Of a DNA stretch of 64,000 bases, positions 33,364 to 41,036 are shown one piece after another. Under the pieces are notes generated by a model. It did not search any database, was not told the DNA's origin, and saw nothing but the letters and a program-made list of their open reading frames with translations. Source of the stretch: Psychromonas aquimarina ATCC BAA-1526 (GTDB lineage Bacteria; Pseudomonadota; Gammaproteobacteria; Enterobacterales; Psychromonadaceae); assembly GCF_000428725.1 (NCBI RefSeq), contig NZ_AUAM01000015.1, forward strand, positions 1 to 64,000, in the 5' to 3' direction. The position numbers and the translations under genes are program-made. Numbering within the stretch: position 1 is the stretch's first letter; every line of letters begins with the position of its first letter.

Positions 33364-34629
33364 TTAGCTGAAAACAGCTTTTAAGATATAGAAGAATACA
33401 ATAGACAGGCAGGCGCCGATCGGTAGTGTTACTACCCATGAAATAACGATATTACGCACAACACCCAGGTTAAGTGCCGCGATTCCTCGCGCCATACCGA
33501 CACCTAATACCGCACCGACAAGAGTCTGTGTTGTTGAAATAGGTAAACCTGTACCCGATGCAATTACTACCGTTGATGCAGCTGCAAGCTCGGCGGCAAA
33601 ACCTCGGCTTGGTGTTAAATGAGTAATGCCTGAACCTATGGTTGCCATTACACGTTTACCGAAAATAGCCAGACCTAGTACGATACCGATACCGCCAAGT
33701 GGTAAAATCCACCATGCCAGAGTTGCTTTGGCGGCAATTTCGCCGTTGCTTCCAACGATGCTCACAACAGCCGCCAGTGGACCGATTGCGTTAGCTACAT
33801 CATTAGAACCATGCGCAAATGCCATTGCACAGGCAGTTACTATCATTAATACCGCAAAGATTTTTTCCACATTGGCAAAGTGCATATCTTTGTCAGCTTT
33901 AGGATCGATTTTAACACGGTTAATAAATACCTTACCAACAACGGCAACAGCTATACCGATCAGGGCTGCAAGTATAAATGCCTGGCCGGTAGTGAAGTGC
34001 AGGCCGACATGTTTTAAACCTTTAGTAATGGTCACCAGAGAAAGCATAAAACCAGCTAAAAACATGTATCCGGGAACATAACGCTTGGCGTTATTGATCG
34101 GATCGCTGGTATCAAAGATTAACTTCTGCGAGCTCATGAAAATCATATAGGCAATAACACCGGATATCAGCGGGGTGATAATCCAGCTGCCGACAATGCC
34201 GCCGACCTGGCTCCATGTCACACTGTCCACACCAACGCCGACAGCAGAGAAACCAACAATAGCACCAACAATCGAATGCGTGGTTGATACCGGCCAGCCG
34301 AAATATGAGGCAATTATTAACCACATGCCGGCAGCTAACAGAGCCGCTGTCATACCAAATGCTAATAATTCCGGCTGATCGATGTAGAAACTTGCATCGA
34401 TAATGCCTTTACGTATGGTAGACGTCACTTCTCCACCGGCTAAATATGCACCGGCAAATTCAAAAATCATTGCGATAATGATCGCCTGCTTGATAGTTAA
34501 GGCTTTTGAACCGACAGAGGTACCCATTGCATTGGCAACATCATTTGCACCAATACCCCAGGCCATAAGAAAACCCACTGCCGCTGCAAATATTACCAGC
34601 GTGCTGCCATATGTAGTTAAAATATCCAT
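33364..34629 (-). CDS. pit: Low-affinity inorganic phosphate transporter (Pit family)
   Basis: A 421-residue membrane protein with about ten to eleven hydrophobic segments and the two inverted Pit signatures GANDVANAMGTSVGS (about 27-41) and HGSNDVANAIGPLAAV (about 274-289). It is a proton- or sodium-coupled phosphate symporter of the family of E. coli PitA (499 residues); this one has a shorter middle loop, as in Pit proteins paired with a DUF47 protein. It lies 18 bp downstream of the DUF47 gene and is co-transcribed with it. Confidence 0.94.
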   Translation of the reverse strand: MDILTTYGSTLVIFAAAVGFLMAWGIGANDVANAMGTSVGSKALTIKQAIIIAMIFEFAGAYLAGGEVTSTIRKGIIDASFYIDQPELLAFGMTAALLAAGMWLIIASYFGWPVSTTHSIVGAIVGFSAVGVGVDSVTWSQVGGIVGSWIITPLISGVIAYMIFMSSQKLIFDTSDPINNAKRYVPGYMFLAGFMLSLVTITKGLKHVGLHFTTGQAFILAALIGIAVAVVGKVFINRVKIDPKADKDMHFANVEKIFAVLMIVTACAMAFAHGSNDVANAIGPLAAVVSIVGSNGEIAAKATLAWWILPLGGIGIVLGLAIFGKRVMATIGSGITHLTPSRGFAAELAAASTVVIASGTGLPISTTQTLVGAVLGVGMARGIAALNLGVVRNIVISWVVTLPIGACLSIVFFYILKAVFS

Positions 34630-34647
34630 GATAAATCCTAATGAACG

Positions 34648-35328
34648 TTACGAGCGAGCAAGAATAAGTTCAAGCTGTGTGCCGATTAATTCTGAGTGAT
34701 CGGCAAGGCCGCCCACCCATTCTAAAATTTGGTAAAGGAACATTACATCAACAGGATTGTAATGCTGTTCTACGGCTAACAGGCCGCGGCGAAGTTTGAT
34801 CTGCAATGAATCAGTATCATCTTCAATCATTTCAAGTTCAGTGATCATTTTAGTAACAACATCAACTTCACGACCCTTAAAACCTGTTTCTAATAATTCA
34901 TCAAGCTCATTAATTGCTTTTCTGGCTTGTTGAACAGCATCTAAACAGCGCTGCAGGTAAGTCATAAAATCGTCAGATATTTCACTCGGCAGCTGCAGCT
35001 GTCGACCGAAAACACGGCCAGCAACATCTTTAGCCGCATTGGCGATTTTATCCTGACGGTTTGCAAGTTCTAGTAAATCACCACGCGCGATAGGCATAAA
35101 CAGGCCTTTCGGCAGGGTTAAACGTAATTCACGTTTTAACTCATCAGCTTGTTTTTCAAGTTTTGATATCTCTTTTCTTACTTTGTCTGCTTCTACCCAG
35201 TTCTGTTCATGGCTAGCTTTAAAAAAAGGTACTAGTAATTCACTGCAGGCAGCAACTTTGTCAATATGCGCCTGAATGGGTTGAATTGGAGATTTTGCAA
35301 AGACTCCAAATATTGAGTTAACTGGCAT
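34648..35328 (-). CDS. DUF47 / TIGR00153 PhoU-like regulator of Pit
   Basis: A 226-residue all-helical cytoplasmic protein of the PhoU-like DUF47 family. Typical features are the N-terminal FGVFAKSPIQPIQAHIDKV, the helix with KLEKQADELKRELRLTLPKGLFMPIAR (about 50-76; the ADE.K.E.R..L..G.F.P..R.D pattern continues into GDLLELANRQDKIAN), and the C-terminal LEWVGGLADHSE. DUF47 proteins regularly precede pit genes and are thought to control the transporter or phosphate signalling. Start at ATG 35328 behind AGGAT. Confidence 0.9.
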   Translation of the reverse strand: MPVNSIFGVFAKSPIQPIQAHIDKVAACSELLVPFFKASHEQNWVEADKVRKEISKLEKQADELKRELRLTLPKGLFMPIARGDLLELANRQDKIANAAKDVAGRVFGRQLQLPSEISDDFMTYLQRCLDAVQQARKAINELDELLETGFKGREVDVVTKMITELEMIEDDTDSLQIKLRRGLLAVEQHYNPVDVMFLYQILEWVGGLADHSELIGTQLELILARS

Positions 35329-35505
35329 GATTCATCCTATTTTTGAGGTTTGATACCGTATAAATGATCAAAATGAACAACAAATATGCGGCGCATGTTA
35401 TCTTTCTTTTGCACACAATTGAACATGAATTTAGTATAATTCATAAATTATTACGATCTAAATTGATCGCAGCATCCACTTTGTATAGGTTTTTGGTAAA
35501 AAATT

Positions 35506-37017
35506 ATGGAAACAGAAATAGAGATTAAGTTTTTTTTCAGCACTGAATTTGAGCTTGAACTATATGAAACGATTAATAGCCATCGCTATATCGCCAACAA
35601 AAAACAGCTTCTGCATAATGTTTATTTTGATACTGCCGGCCGCTCGTTACGTAAAATGGCGATGTGTCTGCGTGTCCGCACCTGTGATGATAAATCGGTA
35701 CAAACTGTCAAAACTGCCGGTCGAGTAATAGGCGGGTTACATCAGCGCCCGGAATATAATGAAGTCATCGAAGGGCTTCGCCCTGAACTTGCCCGCTTTA
35801 ATAGTAAAATATGGCCGGAAAACTGCAGCATTAAAGAATTAGAGAATGAATTAATACCTATTTTCAGTACTGATTTCGAACGTCAGACCTGGCTGGTGGA
35901 GATGCCGGACGATACCTTGATTGAAGTTGCCTATGATAAAGGTTTTATTGAAACCAACCAGGGTAAGGTTGAAATCTGTGAAATTGAACTTGAATTAGTT
36001 AAAGGTGATGAAAAACAATTATTTATATTAGGCGACGATATTGCTTTATTACCTCAGGCGCGCCTGGGAAATGTCAGTAAAGCACAGCGCGGCTATATGC
36101 TTGCTGACGGCAGCAGCTTTGCAGTAAAGCCGCTTGTACACTCGCCGCTGGATCCTTCAATGTCGGTTGATCAGGCTCTGCTTACCAATATGCAGCATGG
36201 TTTACGTCATATCCAGTACCATGAACACTGTTATTGTGAGCAGTTTAACGACGATGCTTTAAAAGAGTTTTTAAAAGGTATTAAGTTCCTGCACCAGAAT
36301 TTAAAACTGTTTAAAAGTGCGCAGCCTGTTTTACTTGAGGCAGACTGGATTGAAGATCTGCACTGGTTAGCCCGGACTTTTTCCTGGCTGGATGAGCGTT
36401 TTATTAATCAGAATCTGCTGGAAGATAAAGGTCATTATCTGCGTAAACTGCCGAAATACAAATCACTGGTTAAAAAACTGCAGGCTCAGAATGAGCAGCT
36501 GCCCAGTCAGCAGGCTGTTTTAGAGCTGCTTTGTTCAACAAGATATTGTCAATTCATTCTTAAGTTTACTAACTGGATGATTCAGTTTGAAAAAAGCACC
36601 TTTTCTAATGACAATGCCGACAGCATAAAAGCTTTTTCCAGTCATTGTTTAGATACAGTATGGGGAGAGCTGATGCTTGCTCTGGAAGAACAGGAAGTCA
36701 CCTCAACCTCTCATATATTATCCTGCCAGGGGCTGTTAGAAGGTACTTTGCTGACCGGCTTAAGTGTTGGAAATGTTTTTTCACAGCAGAGAAGCATAGC
36801 ATTCCGCTCTCCCTGGTTAGATATAAAGCAGGGCATAGAAGGGTTAGCAATGCTTGATGTTATTGTTGATATGGCTGAGCAGGAAGATAACAGCGAACTG
36901 CAGAATGAATATTTCAAATGGATAAAACGCAAAGAAGAATCTTTACTGCATGCGGTGGAGCAGTCTAAGCAGCAGGCTGTCCAGAAAGAAATCTACTGGC
37001 ACAGTACTGAGCAATAA
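35506..37017 (+). CDS. ygiF: Inorganic triphosphatase (CYTH-CHAD)
   Basis: A 503-residue protein. An N-terminal CYTH domain (about 1-200) starts with the signature METEIEIKFFF (ExExK) and contains arginine/lysine pairs lining the triphosphate tunnel (CLRVRTCDD, SVQTVKTAGR, IELELVKGD). A C-terminal CHAD domain (about 215-500) is helical and probably binds polyphosphate. E. coli YgiF hydrolyses inorganic triphosphate; it is 433 residues, so this one is longer. E. coli ygiF is beside glnE; here a chemoreceptor gene and the yjf operon separate them. It is divergent from the DUF47-pit phosphate genes, fitting a phosphate theme. Confidence 0.92.
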   Translation: METEIEIKFFFSTEFELELYETINSHRYIANKKQLLHNVYFDTAGRSLRKMAMCLRVRTCDDKSVQTVKTAGRVIGGLHQRPEYNEVIEGLRPELARFNSKIWPENCSIKELENELIPIFSTDFERQTWLVEMPDDTLIEVAYDKGFIETNQGKVEICEIELELVKGDEKQLFILGDDIALLPQARLGNVSKAQRGYMLADGSSFAVKPLVHSPLDPSMSVDQALLTNMQHGLRHIQYHEHCYCEQFNDDALKEFLKGIKFLHQNLKLFKSAQPVLLEADWIEDLHWLARTFSWLDERFINQNLLEDKGHYLRKLPKYKSLVKKLQAQNEQLPSQQAVLELLCSTRYCQFILKFTNWMIQFEKSTFSNDNADSIKAFSSHCLDTVWGELMLALEEQEVTSTSHILSCQGLLEGTLLTGLSVGNVFSQQRSIAFRSPWLDIKQGIEGLAMLDVIVDMAEQEDNSELQNEYFKWIKRKEESLLHAVEQSKQQAVQKEIYWHSTEQ

Positions 37018-37211
37018 CTATTGTATGATGATAATTAACTGATCTAATTGAAGATCACAGAATGGAGGTATTTATTGTTTTGTAATAGGGTTTCTGGATA
37101 TTAGCTCTAAACTTTGTTCATATTCAGCCGACCAAATCTACAGCGGCTTAGCTGATATTTCAGTTTAAGCCTGCATCCGGGTATAAAATAAATCACTATG
37201 TGGGTATAAAA

Positions 37212-38444
37212 ATGGCAATCTTAAAATTAAATGGAATTGAAAACCGATTTGCGAATATTTCTCTGACCAGGAAATGGCTTATTATGCTGCTGATCGGCGG
37301 TTTCTTATTTATCACAAAAAGTTTAACTGCCGGCCTGATATTAACTGAGCAGGCACTTTCTGAGGCACAGGATCCTGCTGCACTTGTTAATACCTACCAT
37401 TTCTGGTCAGGTCTGATTTTCAGTTTTATTTTCCTCGGTTTTTTATACTGGCTGGTGATGATAATAAAAAAACAGATTGAAGTGATGAAGCACAACCTCT
37501 CTCTCGCTATCGAACAGGGTACTCTGGACAATTATGCTCAGCAGCTTCCAAAAGATGAAATCGGCGGTGTTGTGGCTTTAGTCTGTCAGGAATCTGGAAA
37601 ATTACAGGCTGTTTTTCAAACTCATGCAAAAGGTGCCGGCGAGCTGACCGAAGTTAGTGAGCAGCTGTCAATCTGTATGGAAATTATTAATGATTCCATG
37701 GAAGAGGAATTTGCTCAGATGGAGCAGCTTGCTACGGCTATGAATGAAATGACCGCGACGGTGAAAGAAGTAGCGGCTAATGCCGGCAGCGCTTCATCTT
37801 CGACAGCAGAAGCCTCGGAAGTGGCACAGGAAGGCAGTCAGTTTGTCGGCGCAACAATTTCTACCATTAATTCATTATCAGGTAATATCGGTGCTTCAGC
37901 CGATGCAGTGAATAATGTTGAATTAAAAGTTGAAGGAATCGGCAGTGTCGTTGATACGATCCGCAGTATTTCAGAGCAGACCAACCTGTTAGCATTGAAT
38001 GCTGCTATTGAGGCTGCTCGTGCCGGTGAGGCTGGACGCGGTTTTGCTGTTGTTGCGGATGAAGTTCGTAATCTGGCAAAACGTACTCAGGATGCGACGG
38101 TTGAAATTCAAGGTATGATTGAGCAGCTTTCGATCAGTGCGCAGGATGCGGTTGGCCTGATGGGCAAAAGTGTTCATGAAGCGGATGTTGGTGTGGATCA
38201 GGTTACTCAGGCCGGCACAAAACTATTCGGTATTGTTGAGAAGATTCACCATATCTCGGATATGAATTACCAGATAGCATCGGCTGCCGACGAACAGACT
38301 ACAGTGGCTGCTAGTATTAATGAAAGCCTGGATCAGGTAAAAGAGGTGGTTGAAGGTTCGGTGACCGTATTAAAAGAGGTGACTGAAATGACGGAAACAA
38401 TCACTAAGCATGCGCAGGATTTAAATAATGGTGTAAATGGTTAA
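37212..38444 (+). CDS. Methyl-accepting chemotaxis protein with minimal periplasmic region
   Basis: The open frame begins at GTG 37200; ATG 37212 (MAILKLNG) with GTGGG upstream is a reasonable start and gives 410 residues. Two membrane segments (about 25-44 and 66-84) enclose only some 20 residues, so there is no periplasmic sensor domain. A short HAMP-like stretch follows. The signalling domain (about 150-410) contains the highly conserved hairpin tip SEQTNLLALNAAIEAARAGE plus AGRGFAVVADEVRNLA (about 258-294). It must signal to CheA, but the stimulus is likely cytoplasmic, membrane-borne or sensed by a partner. No che genes are nearby. Confidence 0.9.
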   Translation: MAILKLNGIENRFANISLTRKWLIMLLIGGFLFITKSLTAGLILTEQALSEAQDPAALVNTYHFWSGLIFSFIFLGFLYWLVMIIKKQIEVMKHNLSLAIEQGTLDNYAQQLPKDEIGGVVALVCQESGKLQAVFQTHAKGAGELTEVSEQLSICMEIINDSMEEEFAQMEQLATAMNEMTATVKEVAANAGSASSSTAEASEVAQEGSQFVGATISTINSLSGNIGASADAVNNVELKVEGIGSVVDTIRSISEQTNLLALNAAIEAARAGEAGRGFAVVADEVRNLAKRTQDATVEIQGMIEQLSISAQDAVGLMGKSVHEADVGVDQVTQAGTKLFGIVEKIHHISDMNYQIASAADEQTTVAASINESLDQVKEVVEGSVTVLKEVTEMTETITKHAQDLNNGVNG

Positions 38445-38466
38445 CAGCGCCTAGGGTTTCATATAT

Positions 38467-38497
38467 TAAAAAAGCACTTCAACTGAAGTGCTTTTTA
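38467..38497 (+). terminator. Terminator between the chemoreceptor gene and the yjf operon
   Basis: AAAAAGCACTTCA pairs with TGAAGTGCTTTTT around AC (four-base loop in practice). A- and T-runs on both sides make it bidirectional; it serves the convergent chemoreceptor gene and the gene ending at 38518. Confidence 0.88.
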
Positions 38498-38517
38498 CTT
38501 TTAAGTCATATTAACAA

Positions 38518-38859
38518 CTATTCTGATTTATTAAATTCACTTTTCAATGCGAACTGGGTTAATTCTTCAACCACTGATTTTTTTATCTCCAGCTGCTGAT
38601 CCGCTGGTATCTGGTAACGTTCACCTAACTGTTGATAATCTTCACTGCTTAAGCTGACCGTTAAACGCGGGCGTTTAGGTTTTTTATGGGTCGGTAGTTC
38701 TAATAAATGACGAATCTGCTCCGACGGACTGATGCCCTTGTCTAATGCACTGCGCCTAATGCTGTACTGCAGTTTGGTATCCATATCAAATGCAATTTGT
38801 ACCGCTTTAATAACCTTTGCTGACTGCTGCCACTTTTCAGGCAGTTCTTTGTTAGACAT
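38518..38859 (-). CDS. Unidentified 113-residue protein at the end of the yjfIJK operon
   Basis: I do not recognise the family. The protein is soluble and highly charged. Two segments resemble short helix-containing modules of ribbon-helix-helix type: about 24-53 (DMDTKLQYSIRRSALDKGISPSEQIRHLL) and about 62-85 (KRPRLTVSLSSEDYQQLGERYQI), the second with the alternating polar/hydrophobic beta-strand pattern and following helix of such proteins. This is a pattern impression, not a domain match. It lies two bases after yjfK on the same strand, so it is probably co-translated. In E. coli the gene after yjfK is yjfL, a DUF350 membrane protein, which this is not. Confidence 0.75.
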   Translation of the reverse strand: MSNKELPEKWQQSAKVIKAVQIAFDMDTKLQYSIRRSALDKGISPSEQIRHLLELPTHKKPKRPRLTVSLSSEDYQQLGERYQIPADQQLEIKKSVVEELTQFALKSEFNKSE

Positions 38860-38861
38860 GT

Positions 38862-39509
38862 TTATTCTCCTTTAATCCATAATTCAGCAATTTCACTGGC
38901 GGGCCTTAAAAAAGACAAATAGACATCGGTATCACCATTTTCGAAAATAAATATGTCAATACAGCGCTGTCCCTGACCGCCCTCCAGGGAATAATATTCA
39001 AACTCCCGGCCGTGTTTTTCTTCATTATACTGCGGCGGGGTCGCATTGCGGTAGTCTTCCTGGTGCAGATAACCTGTGGTCATAAAATCCTGCTGTATAT
39101 ACTCGTCGGCAACCATATCTGCGTAGTCATGGTTTGTTGTGACAGGTTTTAAACGAGCATTACCCGGCTGTTCAAAAATTTCAGAAAAATCATCTAAATC
39201 AAACAGGGCTTCTACATCATTCCTGTTCAGCAGCAGGCTGAATTTTACCAGTTTTTGTGGATTTCTCGGAAAGCTTAAGTAAACCTGCTGCGTACCGCTG
39301 CCTTGAGCGGTTATCTGCGCATAGTGTTCATGTTTGAACTCAATGCTCTGAATATCTGTTACCTGAAGCTGCTGTTTACGCATTGCCGGGGGTAAAGAAA
39401 AGCTGTCACCAAAGGTAAAAATATCATTTTCCAGCAGTTCATTCGGGTGTGTTAATACCCTAGTTGGTGCCGGCTGTTTTTTAGCAAACAGTGATTTAAA
39501 AAAGCTCAT
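38862..39509 (-). CDS. yjfK: YjfK-family protein (DUF2491)
   Basis: A 215-residue protein (E. coli YjfK: 219) of the DUF2491 family, without signal peptide or clear membrane segment. N-terminal MSFFKSLFAKKQPAP, central YADMVADEYIQQDFMTTGYLHQEDYRNA (about 127-154) and C-terminal RCIDIFIFENGDTDVYLSFLRPASEI are characteristic. Function unknown; the conserved yjfI-yjfJ-yjfK order next to a PspA-like protein suggests an envelope or stress role. Start at ATG 39509 with GAGGGT upstream, preceded by an unusually strong hairpin in the 162-bp gap to yjfJ. Confidence 0.85.
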   Translation of the reverse strand: MSFFKSLFAKKQPAPTRVLTHPNELLENDIFTFGDSFSLPPAMRKQQLQVTDIQSIEFKHEHYAQITAQGSGTQQVYLSFPRNPQKLVKFSLLLNRNDVEALFDLDDFSEIFEQPGNARLKPVTTNHDYADMVADEYIQQDFMTTGYLHQEDYRNATPPQYNEEKHGREFEYYSLEGGQGQRCIDIFIFENGDTDVYLSFLRPASEIAELWIKGE

Positions 39510-39533
39510 AATTATTACCCTCGTTAAATGCAG

Positions 39534-39566
39534 ATAACCCGGAGCACTGGCAGTGCTCCGGGTTAT
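39534..39566. other. Strong inverted repeat between yjfJ and yjfK
   Basis: ATAACCCGGAGCACTG (39534-39549) is mirrored by CAGTGCTCCGGGTTAT (39551-39566): a near-continuous 14-16 bp stem. On the minus strand, the operon's sense strand, it is not followed by a T-run, so it is more likely a partial terminator, an mRNA processing/stability element or a leader hairpin than a full terminator. Confidence 0.6.
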
Positions 39567-39671
39567 TAATTTTTATATTATACCTGTTAGGTTTTCAATT
39601 TTATGCATAGAATCGACTCATCTATTGAGATGCCGGTTCTGCATCTTGAAGTGTAACGAGTACAGACTTTA

Positions 39672-40355
39672 TTACTTACTTTTCAGACGATCTAAAATTG
39701 ACTGTGCACTTGACTGCTGCGTGCCGATCCCGGCTTCCTGTAACTTGCTCTGCAGTGAGCTGTCGCCGTTTTCCGACTCAAGTGTTTCGGCCGCTTTTAA
39801 CTTATCATCAAACATCGCTTGTTTTTGTTTAATGCGCTCTAAAGAGTCTTTTGCATTTAACAGCTTAGAGTTGCTTGCTGTGAAGTTATCGGTAATTGCT
39901 GATGTTGCTTTCTGCACACTCTCAGTCGTTTTTACCATGCTTAACTGACGCTTATAATCAGTTAACTGGCGTTCACTCTTTTTAATCAGCTCTTTCAGGC
40001 GGTCTGCACTTTTAAGGTAACTTTCGTTAGCCTGCTGCTGATCTGCCGCGCTGCTTTCAAGTTCTGCAATTTTTTCCGCTACTTCAATCGCCAGTGCTTC
40101 ATTACCCTGATTCAGAGCCTGCACTGCATAACCTTCATGCTCTTTAATGCTTGCCTGAAGCTGGCCTAACTCGCGTGCAGCCTGCATCTGCTTAGCCATC
40201 ACTTCTGTTAAGTCACGTTTAGCGATAGTGATATGCTTTTCCGAGTCACGAATTTCCTGTTCAAAAATACGTGTTGAATTTGCATCAACAACCGCTTCTC
40301 CAGCTTCTCTTGCTCCACCGCGTACTGCTGTTATAATTTTTCTAAATATGCTCAT
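39672..40355 (-). CDS. yjfJ: PspA/IM30-family protein YjfJ
   Basis: A 227-residue, almost entirely helical protein of the PspA/IM30 (Vipp1, ESCRT-III-like) family; E. coli YjfJ is 232. The N-terminal amphipathic helix MSIFRKIITAVRGGAREAGEA is followed by coiled coils (about 30-150: RIFEQEIRDSEKHITIAKRDL, AELESSAADQQQANESYL) and a C-terminal helical tail ending QSSAQSILDRLKSK. Members polymerise on membranes and help maintain integrity. It lies 12 bp after yjfI, behind GGAG. Confidence 0.9.
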   Translation of the reverse strand: MSIFRKIITAVRGGAREAGEAVVDANSTRIFEQEIRDSEKHITIAKRDLTEVMAKQMQAARELGQLQASIKEHEGYAVQALNQGNEALAIEVAEKIAELESSAADQQQANESYLKSADRLKELIKKSERQLTDYKRQLSMVKTTESVQKATSAITDNFTASNSKLLNAKDSLERIKQKQAMFDDKLKAAETLESENGDSSLQSKLQEAGIGTQQSSAQSILDRLKSK

Positions 40356-40367
40356 AATAACTCCGAA

Positions 40368-40781
40368 TTAGTTTAGGTAACTGTCCATTTCATTGATCAC
40401 TTCAAGGCTGTTATCACTTAAAGTAACAATTTCCAGCTCGATATCATCAAGGCTTGAATTGACTGATAAAGCGCCGTATACCACATATTTGTCTTCTACT
40501 TTTGCAAATGAAGAAAGCGGCATAGGAACATTCATCTCCAGCATCGCTTCCATCATATTGCTTCTCAGGTCTGTTATTACCTCGTCTTCGCCCCACAAAT
40601 AAGCAATACACAGTATCTGGTTATCGCTCAAAGAAAGGAAAATAGGAATTTCTTCGCGTCCTATAATCTCAACCTGCAGTACATCAATGTCACCATTAAT
40701 TGGTGTACAGTCAAAGTTAAAACCAGTTTCAGTATCATCAGCAAGCTGATTTAAATGAGTCGCAATTTTATGAATATTCAT
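40368..40781 (-). CDS. yjfI: YjfI-family protein (DUF2170)
   Basis: The frame opens at 40799, but ATG 40781 (MNIHKIATHLNQLAD) sits directly behind AGGAGTG and gives 137 residues, matching E. coli YjfI (133). It is an acidic, soluble protein of the DUF2170 family (VLQVEIIGREEIPIFLSLSDNQILCIAYLW, about 39-68; MLEMNVPMPLSSFAKVEDKYVVYGALS). First gene of the leftward operon yjfI-yjfJ-yjfK-unknown. Role unknown, always found with the PspA-like YjfJ. Confidence 0.87.
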   Translation of the reverse strand: MNIHKIATHLNQLADDTETGFNFDCTPINGDIDVLQVEIIGREEIPIFLSLSDNQILCIAYLWGEDEVITDLRSNMMEAMLEMNVPMPLSSFAKVEDKYVVYGALSVNSSLDDIELEIVTLSDNSLEVINEMDSYLN

Positions 40782-41036
40782 AACACTCCTTAATAGCATA
40801 AGACATTTAATGTCTTGTTGCCTGTTAATTTAGTTCCCTTGCCATTATATGTCAAGTGATTTGGGGTTTTATTTCTTTTATCTGTTCATTTTATTTATTT
40901 GTGCTTTTATATATATTGCGGATGAACCACTATTTTTCAATGCCTAATTTGATTTATTACTGATCATCCTTCACACAACTGATAAGTTAAAGGATGTTTA
41001 TCCTTTTTATTTTTTGTCTTACGCAGGTACTTTCTT

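Noticed and set aside
38518-40781. Toxin-antitoxin pair (ribbon-helix-helix antitoxin plus partner)
   Set aside because: The neighbour is the conserved yjfK, not a toxin, and the operon matches yjfIJK; the small gene is better treated as an operon member of unknown role.
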